The position numbers and the translations under genes are program-made. Shown here in pieces: positions 17,477 to 28,252 of a stretch of DNA of 64,000 nt. This stretch comes from Lamellibrachia satsuma (Eukaryota > Annelida > Polychaeta > Sabellida > Siboglinidae), in assembly GCA_033239005.1 (NCBI GenBank), contig BSQZ01000040.1:2157599-2221598 (forward strand). The letters run 5' to 3'. The notes beneath the pieces were generated by a model. The model was not told the DNA's origin, did no database searches, and worked only from the letters and a program-made list of their open reading frames with translations. Within the stretch, counting starts at the first letter, position 1. The number at the start of each line of letters is the position of its first letter.

Positions 17477-18775
17477 ACAGTCGTGCGAGGGGGTCAAGAC
17501 CGAGCTGGATCTCTTTACCGTACCCCCACTCAGAACTGCATCGCCGACAGTCACGTGGTGGAACATCAACCCATGGCCTCTCTGGACTCTGGAGGCCCGA
17601 TAGAATTCTTCATCCCCGGATCGGGTGACGACTACATAGATTTCGCCAACACGATGCTCCACCTGCAGGTGAAGGTGACGCGCGCCAACGGTAACCCTAT
17701 CGATGCAGGCGAGCCCGTGGGACCGGTGAACAACTTCTTGCATTCGCTGTTCAGCCACGTCGACCTCTCCATGAACGGCACGCTCGTGACCTCTTCGTCC
17801 TCCAACTCGTACCCGTATCGTTCATACATAGAGACGCTGCTGAGTTACGGATTCGATGCCAAGTCGACGCAGCTGACGAATCAGCTGTGGTACAAGGACA
17901 AGGCTAGTCGCATGCACGCCGCCGAGCTGGCCGCCGGACCCGATCCTAACCCCGGGTTCGTGACTCGACGAGACTACATAGCCGGCAGTCGCGTGGTCGA
18001 CATGATGGGTCGTCTCCACGTGGATATGTTTCTGCAGGATAAATTCCTGATCAACGGTGTCGACGTCAAGTTACGCCTGGTGCGCAGCGCGCCCGAGTTT
18101 GCGCTGATAGCCGGTGGACAGAACGAGTACAAGATAATCATCGTCAACGCGTCCTTGTTCGTCAAGAAGGCTACCATCACTCCGACCGTGCAGAAGGCTC
18201 ACATCATGGCTCTCGAGCGGGCCACGGTCAAGTATCCGTTACGACCCGTCGAATGCAAGGTGTACTCCATTCCCGCGGGCGCTCTGTCGCACACGCACGA
18301 GAACCTGTTCCTCGGCTCCCTGCCGAAACGTCTCGTACTGTGCTGCATCGACAACGACGCCTACAACGGCACGTACGCCACAAACCCCTTTCACGCCAAG
18401 AACAACGCCATCAGCTTCGTCTCCGTGTACGTGGACGGTCGTCAGATACCCGCCAAACCCTTCCAGCCCAACTTCGCAGAAAACCTCTTCGCCAGGAGCT
18501 ACGCGAGCATGTTCACCTCGACCGGCAAGCTATGGCAGGACGAGGGGAACGGTCTGACTCGCGACGACTATCGAGACGGATACACCTTCTTCTGTTTCGA
18601 CCTTACCCCCGACCAGTGCGACGGTCCCTGCTTTCATCTGATACAAAAGGGCAACCTGCGCTTAGAATTCCATTTCCGCGAAGCGCTTCGGGCCACCGTG
18701 AACGTCGTCGCCTACGCCGAATTCGAGTCCGTGCTGGAGATCGACAAGAACCGCAACGTCATCCACGACTACTGA
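17460..18775 (+). CDS. Major capsid protein (double jelly roll, hexon-like), one frame break near the N-terminus
   Basis: This is the main shell protein. From about 17530 to 18775 the frame is uninterrupted and shows the Polinton MCP landmarks: IADSHVVEH, GPIEFFIPGSGDDYIDF, FLHSLFSHVDLSMNG, YPYRSYIETLLSYG, LRLVRSAPEF and a C-terminal LRLEFHFREAL. ATG 17460 opens the expected N-terminus (MAFVHRQSCEGVKTELDLF) in another frame. The two frames meet at a CCCCC run (17523-17527), so the break is a single-base length difference there. Total length is about 438 residues, normal for the family. The stop is one base from the protease ATG. Confidence 0.95.
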
Positions 18776-18776
18776 G

Positions 18777-19256
18777 ATGGACACCCTGCAGATCGCCCGT
18801 CTACTGGCGATGGATCCGAACACCCAGTCCGTCTTTGGCGGCGTCGTACCCCGAGATGGACTGCCTGCAACAATTGACGCTTTGCCGATCGCCTTCGTGT
18901 GCAACACCGACGACGGCGACGAACCGGGCGAACATTGGATAGCGCTGTACCTGTCCTCCGACGGGCGCGGCGAATACTTCTGTTCGTACGGTCTGCCGCC
19001 TCGTCACGCGGCGTTCCGCACCTTCTTGAACAAACACTGTTCCGAGTGGACTCATAACAGCAAGACGCTTCAGAGTCCTCTGTCTAACGTTTGCGGACAA
19101 TATTGCGTCACTTATATCATGTTTCGTTGTAACGGCGCTCCTATGAGCACTTTCGTCAATGCTTTCCGCACCGATCTGGTCGCTAACGATTGTCGCGTGT
19201 TCGATTGGATTAACCTGCTGAAAAAGGGTATACCGTACTATCACGTATCATACTGA
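18777..19256 (+). CDS. Adenain-like cysteine protease (virion maturation)
   Basis: At 159 residues it is a little shorter than adenovirus protease. The catalytic His lies in GEHWIALYL (about residue 53), followed by a FCSYG strand where the third residue of the triad is expected. Gln and Cys lie in SNVCGQYCVTYIMF (about residues 100-113). The protein would process capsid-associated precursors such as the pVI-like protein. The ORF is intact and is the last gene of the plus-strand array. Confidence 0.92.
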   Translation: MDTLQIARLLAMDPNTQSVFGGVVPRDGLPATIDALPIAFVCNTDDGDEPGEHWIALYLSSDGRGEYFCSYGLPPRHAAFRTFLNKHCSEWTHNSKTLQSPLSNVCGQYCVTYIMFRCNGAPMSTFVNAFRTDLVANDCRVFDWINLLKKGIPYYHVSY

Positions 19257-19257
19257 G

Positions 19258-19370
19258 CCTCTGGCGCGGTGGTCGCTCCACCCGTAAGCTCGCCCTCGAA
19301 CCTCTGGCGCGGTGGAGACACCCCTAAGTTCGCGACCTCTGGCGCGATGGTCACCATTCGCAAGTCGCCT
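19258..19370. repeat. Three tandem ~35-43-bp units after the protease gene
   Basis: CCTCTGGCGCG(G/A)TGG starts units at 19258, 19301 and 19335, each with a similar (C/A)CCxxTAAG(C/T)TCGC end. They lie in the 3' UTR of the late genes. Confidence 0.85.
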
Positions 19371-19437
19371 CGTCATCGTCTTCATATTCATCATACCCTG
19401 CTCGTTGTATTTGTACTGCTGCCGCTTTGTCGCATTC

Positions 19438-19443
19438 AATAAA
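19438..19443 (+). terminator. Poly(A) signal of the late gene array
   Basis: AATAAA, followed by GTG/T-rich sequence (ACGTGTG...GTGTTCGT), lies 180 bp after the protease stop. Confidence 0.7.
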
Positions 19444-19522
19444 ATACGTGTGCACCGTACGATCGTGTTCGTCTCCTTACCAGGTTAACGACCCTCCGGT
19501 AAAAGTAACTAGGTCCATGTTC

Positions 19523-19597
19523 GTTCCTCCTCCAGTCGCTAGGGGGCGCTCCGGTAACTTGGTCAATATTCGTTCCTCCTCCAGTCCCTAGGGGGCG
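19523..19597. repeat. Right-end subterminal repeat pair
   Basis: GTTCCTCCTCCAGTC(G/C)CTAGG plus GGGCG occurs at 19523 and again at 19572, the second copy being the inner end of the terminal repeat. The pair exists only on the right side. Confidence 0.85.
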
Positions 19598-19773
19598 TTT
19601 ACCTTACCCATCATGCACTCCGCTCACCTACGATCGCCAGGGGGCGCTCTACTGCTCTCTCATTGGCTGCGCGCACTCTTCAGCGGATGGGCGATATTAG
19701 GGGCCTTTCCCTTGATCTTCCTTTGATCTTAGATCGACCTGATAAGGGGGTACCATTTGCCTCTGTATACTGC
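19560..19773 (-). repeat. Polinton terminal inverted repeat, right
   Basis: Reverse complement of 1762-1975 with about 5 differences; ends CTGTATACTGC before the target duplication. Confidence 0.95.
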
Positions 19774-19781
19774 TTACCTCA
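19774..19781. repeat. Target-site duplication, right copy
   Basis: TTACCTCA, identical to 1754-1761. Confidence 0.9.
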
Positions 19782-20510
19782 TATTAATTACTGTATTATG
19801 ACATGGGGATATAAAAGAAATAGATTAGTGAAAATACAAAAGAAAGCAGTACGAATCATAACATTAAGCAAATACAATTCACACACAGAACCACTTTTTA
19901 AAAAACTCAATACACTAAAAGTAGAAGACTTACTAAAACTACAAGAACTTAAATTTTATTACAAATATAGACATCAAAAGCTACCTGTCTACTTTTTAAA
20001 CTGGCAAATAACCCCAAATACATACATTCACAACTATAATACTAGGAGAACAACTGAACTACATACTTACAGAACTAAACATGAATTTGCAAAAAAATTC
20101 TTAAATACAACTTGCCACATGTTATAAACAATATCCCTGATTTAGTTATAGATAAGATAGTGACTCATAGTTTGAAAGGCTTTTCAAGTTATGCCAAAAA
20201 TTACATGCTACAAAAATATAATGACACATGCACTCTCCTAAATTGCTATATATGCCAACTAAATTAAATAAATTATGAATGAGCATAACACAGTTCATGC
20301 AATCACAATTAAAGTTTTCAATGTGTATACTTGCACACAGGCTTACACGCGTACAGTCGAAAACAACACGTAAAACACACCAGTACAACATCACACACTT
20401 AAATTGATTATATGTAAGACACAGACAAAAAATTAAACATGCTATCTACTTTTTAAATGTAGAAATATATGTATAGGGAGTATATGTTTATTGTTATTGT
20501 TAGTTTGGGT

Positions 20511-20551
20511 GGCTCCTACGATAGCAACCAGTGTTGGTCTTAGTAGGAGTC
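20511..20551 (+). other. Conserved 3'-UTR hairpin of the LINE family, copy 1
   Basis: GGCTCCTAC pairs with GTAGGAGTC (one G-T) around a loop starting GATAGCAAC. Equivalent hairpins with altered but still pairing stems occur at 37080-37117 and 60304-60344 (both minus). Confidence 0.75.
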
Positions 20552-20920
20552 TCCCGTCCCACAGCAAATATGCTTTTTTTTTTTGGTTGTTGTTGCATAA
20601 TGTATTACTTTTATTGATGATTTATTAGTTGCTATTATATATTGTACAGTTCTATATGTGCATGTATAATATGTATTTATATAATTTATATTTCCACTCA
20701 ATATAATTTATCTATGTTTTTTGCTGTTGGGACAAATAAAATTTATCCTTATCCGTATCCTTATCCTATTCCATTGGATCAATATTGTACATGAACCAAA
20801 TAAAACGTACACTCTGCACACGTATACGCACATACGCAAACACTTTGCTGACTTTATAATATATTGAATATATTGTTTACCACTGCGAGAAAACTAACTT
20901 CACAGCGATGTTTGCCCTAG

Positions 20921-21127
20921 GATCGTTGGGTGACGGACGGCGCGCAGCTCAACGACGATGCCGCGCCGGAAAACAACAAAATCTATAATTACGTCGGCCG
21001 CTGTAAACTCTTCGGCTTCTGGTACGACACTACGTCGGCTCACCGGGTAACTAATAACAGAGCTACAACTTACAAGTGTGTGCTTGTGTGCTTGTGTGTT
21101 TGTGTGTGTTCATGCGCTCGCGCGCCC

Positions 21128-21181
<54 letters not shown>

Positions 21182-24136
21182 CTTTATGGTTATCGGTGCA
21201 CCAATGCTTGACAGGAGTGTTAGTTATGTTTCATTAATTCAATTACGTATATTATGTATTACAATTGGCACATTAAACGTTTGTTTCAGTCCAGCTATCT
21301 TTCTGGGCTTATCCCAAAAGTAACCCACGTTCATGAGTACAAAGAAGGAGTCGACGACTTTTCTGTATTTGATATATCGGCGTGTTACGTACAACCGAAG
21401 CAAGTGGAACGAGTCGTCTTCAGCTTACCAGGTATAGTGATCTCATTAGGGTATTTCCCGGGGAAAGTTCATTACTCCATTGTTCGGAAACATCATACGA
21501 TTCCAAAGTATTTTCATATGAAAAAAATTTACGAAAATCCATGTATGCACATATGCACTTATGAACGTATGCACGAGCACGCATGTATGTATGCACATAC
21601 GTAGGTATGCTGTTTGCTGGTTGTAGGTTGTTATTGTGGCATAATGCGGACCAGACCAAAACTGTTGCGACAATACATAGCTCGGGAGACTGGCGTAGAC
21701 TTGATCAGAGTCGGCAAGATTGAAGTAAGTATGTTTGCCTTTGTTCCAGTTCTTTGTTTTCCATTTCGTTTGTTTAATTTGTGTCTTCCGATTTCTATTT
21801 TCAAGTTTTTTCTCCAACTTGGCGTGGACATGTAGGAATAAAAAGTGGGCCCTGTGGCTGAGTGGTTAGAACGTCGGACTCTTAGTTCAGAGGATCGGGG
21901 TTGGAATCTTCTTACTGCCTTTAAGAAGCTTGGACAATTTCTTTCACTCCAAGTTGCTCCATTTCACTCAGCTGCATAAATGAGTACGTGGCTACAGACA
22001 GTTACTATATACAGTAACAGCGCCGTGGCTGAATGCTTCCCAAAGAAGTCGAGTTGGTCTGCCAAGGGTGTAAGGCTACGTGAACTGTCCCAGTGTTCGG
22101 ATCAAACACTATATAGGAACATACCTTTACTTTATTAACAACATAAATTGTTCAAAATTGGCTTGGACATAATAAATATATGTGTACAAAGATGCTATAC
22201 GTTCCCTTCAATAATTTGTGTTGTTTTGCAGATTTCGATTTCATCGTCGTCTGTCGTGGATCTTTGGGTGACTTTATTTGATATACCTACAGTGAAAGGT
22301 GGTGTTATTATGTTTAAACGCAATTGTTGGATCCATCACGCGACTTAAGAATCCGAATTATGACAAATGAATGTGCGCTATTTTTTCTGTTGCTATTGCC
22401 CGGGATACCGACCTCCGTCAAATTTCGCCTTAGCAACTACGCTTACATATTAAGAGTCGCTCTGTTAGAAGAACGAAATTATAAAAATATATTAATAGGG
22501 GACTTGCTAAGTCACGTGATGGATCCATCAGTTATTTTTTTATTTTCTGATCTCGGCAGTTCGTGTTCATTCACTTATGTGACAGTAAGCTCAACATCTT
22601 ATTTAGTATTTATGAGTCTACTTCTTGCCAATAAAGGCGTCATTCGGCATCAAAAAATACCAAGGAAATTGGACCGAGAACACCCATCGAACAACAACGC
22701 CATAGTGGCTGCCAAGTCACATTATTACTCGTAACGTTGGTTTTAATTCAGCTAGATTCATGTGTTTGTTTATGGTGTGTTATACATCGCGTAATCCAAT
22801 AAATGTAATACGAACTTCATTTGATAGCTGGATTAGATCAATAGGGGATAATCAAGATTGTTGTTTATTATCTGTTCCTCAAAAACACAAATATTGATGG
22901 CAGAGTTTGTACATAAACAATGTAGCTTTCATAGGATTTATTGTTGGTAAAGGTTCTTTTTGTAGGAATGAAACAGTCAGAAAACCCTATGTGTAAAAAA
23001 CATTTTGTATCAGGTATACATCATTTTTTTGTAGAATGCTTGGACTATTTATTTTGTCTCCGTCTTGTTTAACTTCGTAACGTATTGGCTTTCAACAGTG
23101 GAGTCTGCTCCCACTGTATCGTCCACTCAAATACCTCTCAAGGACTTCATATAAAAATACTTATGGAAGCTAAGTCAAATCAGACTTGTTATTGTGCTGT
23201 TATTTGTATGTAGTGCATCTTAACATCGATGCGAGACTTTTAATTCAAACTGCAATATTGACACAGGGGACTTGCCGCAGAGGGTGTCTCGTATTACACT
23301 AGACGAAGCTGTGACCCGGCTGAAGGACGCCGTAGATGCTGTTCCTGCTCGTCCACTCGTTGTGGAGTACCCAGAAGGAGACCAGGTTAGCATTAGCTTC
23401 ATTGTAATTAGGTGTCGTGTTAGTTTCTACTACGTTCTTTGCTACCTATTTATACATCAATCATGTTCTCACCCATATTAGGCTCTACGAAGCATAGGCT
23501 CTTACTTCCAGTGAAATACTTTTGTAGAAAAAATTGACTTGATCACAACCTATCCAAAGACACATGTTAGTACCATAACACTGCAGCAGTTAAGTGTGAT
23601 TAATCAAGTACTTTCTAAGATTACACAAGTAACAATAAATTACATGTTTAATGTACCACGACCATCGATGCATTAATTCGGTGGTAAGACGTATATTGTT
23701 GAGGATCACTTAGATCGCACCACCTTGTTTGACAACTTGCAGTATGAGAAAAAGATAAAACAAAATAAAAGGGACACATCATCAATAATTGATTAATATA
23801 CAGCTTTTCTGCATTAATGAGAATGTGCGCATGTTCTACAGACACCCATAGGAATATTCGTCATGGTTATCATTTTACTATTATCACACCTATCTTGATT
23901 GATTCCGTTAATGTTTATTATTATTTAATGTAGTGAAAGACAATCAATGAGCTGTCTTCAGTTACAGCGCATTGTGCTCTTGTTGAAGTATTTAGTGATG
24001 CAACCCACCAGTTGGAGAAAACATTAGTCTACATTACAACTCTCCCCGGTTGGCTGCACAACAAGTTGTGTGTGTGTGTTCGTGCCCGCGCGCGTGCGCA
24101 CGTTTGTGTGCGTATGTGTGTGCGTGCGTGGGTGTG

Positions 24137-24176
<40 letters not shown>

Positions 24177-24878
24177 AGCGTGCGTGTGTGTGTTGTGCTA
24201 TTTTTATCATATTATGTTGAAAACAAATATGTTTTGATATAATTTTCAATAAATAAAAAACACTGAGTGCGTAAACTTGTTTTGTAGCCATTGGTTTTCA
24301 TTCGTGGTTCACTGAGAATTGGCGCTGAAGCGAAATTATCTATCACAAAAGCTCATTCAGAAGGTATGTTCTTACGTCACTATTTGTCTTTAATTTAGTT
24401 TCATTTATCGATGGATTGTCTGTACCCATTGTACTGTGGCTGTAGCAGCAGTAGAAGTAGTAGCAGCAGTAGTAGCAGTAGCAGCAGTATTAGCAGTAGC
24501 AGCAGAAGCAGCAGTAGCAGTAGTAGTAGCAATAGCAGCAGTAGCAGCAGCAGCAGTAACGGTAACATCAGCAACAGTAGTAATATTGTTATAGTTAATG
24601 TCATTATTGCAGCTGTAATGATAGTAATCGTTTGAAGTGAAAACACTATGTCTTGCAAATATTGCCATCCACAGCGGGAAACGGTCCCAGTCGCAATTGA
24701 TTACGTATTATGTAGTGCTATCAGCGAATACCATGAATATTGACATCCAATGTGTCGGTTTCTTTCAGGCGCTATGATCGCTGTGGCGGTCACTACAACA
24801 GTATTGGGGCTGGTGCTGGGATTGATGGTGTATGTGGTACTGTGGAAGACGTCTCAGTCGCCGTACCTCGTTGAATGA
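20921..24878 (+). CDS. Single-pass membrane protein, 3' exons of a host gene (5' end not found)
   Basis: Seven phase-compatible exons with good splice sites: 20921-21046, 21290-21431, 21627-21724, 22232-22298, 23267-23385, 24288-24363 and 24769-24878. Open frame runs through all junctions to TGA 24876-24878. I do not recognise the family. Visible features are FGFWYDTTSAH, a Cys-containing segment (ISACYV, then CYCG), ITLDEAVTRLKDAVDAVPA, and near the end a hydrophobic helix AVAVTTTVLGLVLGLMVYVV followed by a short tail WKTSQSPYLVE. That gives a type I topology with a small cytoplasmic end. Upstream exons and the signal peptide were not identified. A degraded duplicate lies at 43985-46550. Confidence 0.68.
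21064..21182. repeat. (GT)n/(GTGC)n microsatellite in an intron
   Basis: Mixed TG and TGCG units, with about 12 GTGC repeats at 21130-21181. Confidence 0.95.
21849..22135 (+). mobile_element. tRNA-derived SINE
   Basis: The head resembles a tRNA: TGGCTGAGTGGTTAGA matches the pol III A box and GGTTGGAATC the B box, 40-50 bp apart, but it is followed by an unrelated body of about 210 bp. The related copy in the duplicated locus (about 44379-44605) shows the insertion predates the duplication. Not a functional tRNA gene. Confidence 0.7.
24067..24192. repeat. (GT)n/(GTGC)n microsatellite in an intron
   Basis: TG and TGCG units, about 125 bp. Confidence 0.95.
24440..24592. repeat. (AGC)n/(AGT)n trinucleotide repeat
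   Basis: Imperfect AGC/AGT triplets in the intron between the last two exons of the membrane-protein gene. Confidence 0.9.
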
Positions 24879-25219
24879 CGTCATGCACGGCATTCAAGCT
24901 CCCCACCAGTGACAACACTAACCATTTCACCACTAAAACTCCCAATAGTGGCGCTACTAACTGTTTCACCACTGCCACAACTTACATTTGATGTGCAGAT
25001 TGTGCACATCTTTATTTCATTTGGTAAACTCATGCGTTTTGTAAAGAAATGTCTCAGTTTCAATTGCATAAAATTGTGGATAATGTCAGCATAACAATTT
25101 TTTTTGGAAACACAATAACATTCGTTTTTGAAACTACGTTACGGTACACTAGGGCACCGCTGCAACGACGTAACTAGTGGTATACAAAAATCGCATTACC
25201 CAGCCAATCAATCGTGTAT

Positions 25220-25432
25220 GCAACTCCGCAAATGTTGAGTGGCGTCGCTGGTGGGGAGTTGTGGCAGTGGTAGTATTTAAAGTGGCGCCACTGGTGGGGA
25301 GTTGTGGCTTGGTTGATATGTTGATTGGCGTCACTGGTGGGGAGTTGTGGCAGTGGTGATATGTTGAGTGCCGGCACAGAGGGGGTTGTGGCAGTGGTGA
25401 TATGTTGAGTGGCGCCATTGGTGGGGAGTTTG
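25220..25432. repeat. ~42-bp minisatellite, about five units
   Basis: Units contain GGCG(T/C)C(G/A)CTGGTGGGGAGTT and GTGGCAGTGGTGATATGTTG. One unit survives in the duplicated locus at about 46325-46370, so expansion followed the duplication or was lost there. Confidence 0.85.
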
Positions 25433-25599
25433 CTATATCATTATCAGTCGCAGCCTGTTTAAAGCAGCCTGCGCGATTAAATGTTTCGCTTATCTCCTTT
25501 TTGAATGATTTCGGAAACAATAAAACCTGCCTACTGCATACGTTTTATTTAGTTTTGATGTTATCATCGGAACTATTAAATCTTTATTTTCGACTGGGC

Positions 25600-27440
25600 C
25601 TAGTTGAATTATATTTAAAAGAACTGCGAAAGAAGCTCGCTTATGTATACTACGACATACTGAAACATTATGTAAGATATGTTTCCCCACTTATCTTTCG
25701 TTGGGCCGGGAAGTCACTTCTCACAGATGTATGTGTAAGTGATATCATTTCCGTCTTCTTTGCGCTTTGTACTCACTCAACCAATGATTGCTACAGTACC
25801 ACATAAGTGTTGTCAACGCATTGTACCAGATTCGACGAGATTTTAATCGTGTATATCAGACGGCTATACACATAGTAGCCATATAATCACTTATGTTGAA
25901 ACAAAGAAAAAACAGTGAAAATAAATGTCACTGTAAACTGGAAAGAGAAGTGAATGTAAACATCACTCATAAAGTGTAAAAGATGTGACATTTAAACTCT
26001 GACCGGAAATTGTGAATTCTAAAGATAAAGCAGGCATGACCCGCAAGGGCGCCCCCTACTGATAATTTGTATGCCTAAAATTCGGCATGACTACACACAT
26101 TAGTGTGTATTTAAAGCAGTCTTGCCGACCGTTTGGAATCGCGCCTCCGGGGTTTTATTCTCTAAGTTTACCACATTCAGACGCCGTCACTTGAGGTGCT
26201 ATAACTGCTTACCTTTGGTTCAACTAGTTAAGTCACCATCCGTCTCAACAGCTGGACAGTGGCTTCTTGCCAAGTGTCCTTGCCATATTTTGCATTGTGT
26301 TATGACATAAATATTATATCAAACATGACAATGTATAACATAGTTCTAATATAATTCGAGTCTGTGCGGATATTCTCCAAATGATTGCAATAGAATCCGT
26401 TCTCTGTGTTTCCACAAGTTCCGTGTTGACAGGTGATGTCGTCATACGTCGTACTACATAACATGGTAAGCACACACGGGATTGTAAATACCGGCTGGCA
26501 ATTGTAGACACATTAAAAAAGATGAGATGGTGTAGACAATGAACGAGATCAGAGAGCGACAAGGAGGAAGGGATAATGAAAGAGAAATATGAGGATGGAG
26601 GGAAACACTGAAATAACGTTGATCGAAAGGATGAAAGAGAGAATTTGAAGATGGCGGGAGGGAGGGGGAAGGAGGGAGGGATGGAGGAAGGCAGGGAGGG
26701 AGGTAGAGTACTTGAGAGAGACACGTAAGGACGAACTGATGAGTGGAGAGATGACACAGTATCTTACAGTTTATATAAAAAACATTTAGCATACTCTGTA
26801 GCTACTACCTTTCTGATTTTTGCAAAAGAGTATTTCTCCAGAATTGGTGACTAGTAGGTTGAATTCATGTCAGAAATATTAATATTTGATTGTTCAATTT
26901 ATGCATTTAGAAGGTTGTATCTTACTAAAATATTATCCGATCATTAACAAATCAGTGCATTATTCTGTCGTTCTGAAGTAAGGGTCTGCCAATGCAATGT
27001 TAGAGACAATCACAAGATTATTGTTTTGGTGGATTAAGTACACTAGAAAAGAAAGCAGTGAAAGTAGAACATCAACACAACATCAACACCTAATATGGAA
27101 CACATACAACCAACTTGAAGTTGTCACGATGTAACACACGTGACACCACTGTTTATAAGTTACCATAGATCCCTCAACAAATTTCCCTCGTATTGCCAAT
27201 AACATTATTCGTGGCCATATATTCAAATTATGTGTAGATAATGCAGAAACAGATAATGTATTTTCTTATCAGGAAGCAAAAGTCAGTCGTTGCCGTCATA
27301 GTGTTACATGTTACAAGGACAATGATTTAAGGGAGAAAATTAAACAAAAATACACGACAAGCCAGTCTGAGTTCAGAACATTTTATTCAACGCACATAGA
27401 AAGTGAAAATTGTTCAATTAAGTTATATGCAATCGGAAAA
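25600..27440. other. No gene seen
   Basis: AT-rich non-coding sequence; a purine-rich (GGGA)n stretch at 26650-26705 is the only feature of note. Confidence 0.55.
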
Positions 27441-27461
27441 ATGTTAATCGATCGTTATTCA

Positions 27462-28252
<791 letters not shown>

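Larger units (their letters stand above)
1762..19773. mobile_element. Polinton/Maverick (adintovirus-like) DNA transposon, 18.0 kb
   Basis: The element is bounded by 214-bp inverted repeats and a direct 8-bp target duplication. It encodes the full Polinton core set: protein-primed PolB, FtsK/HerA-type ATPase, DDE integrase with chromodomain, adenain-like protease, major and minor capsid proteins and several small conserved proteins. The left third carries accessory early genes (NADAR, RPA-like, an alternatively spliced locus). Base composition is clearly more GC-rich than the flanks. Having both morphogenetic genes and an integrase means it could be an integrated virus-like element. Single frame breaks interrupt NADAR, polymerase, integrase and capsid genes, so this copy as written would not make all of its products. 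Confidence 0.97.
19774..20775 (+). pseudogene. LINE, 3' part (continues the copy interrupted at 1761)
   Basis: The frame opens with PHINYCIMTWG and goes on with VKIQKKAVRIITLSKYN and LQELKFYYKYRHQ, the C-terminal end of a non-LTR reverse transcriptase, to a stop at 20125-20127. About 600 bp of 3' UTR follow, including a hairpin at 20511-20551 and a tail of AATAAAATTTATCC then (TTATCC)n ending near 20775. Confidence 0.88.

Noticed and set aside
21849..21920. Functional tRNA gene
   Set aside because: Box A and B are present but the acceptor stem does not close and a SINE body follows; a second degraded copy exists at 44379.
24401..24668. Leu- or Ala-rich frames on the minus strand
   Set aside because: Translation of the (AGC)n repeat within an intron.
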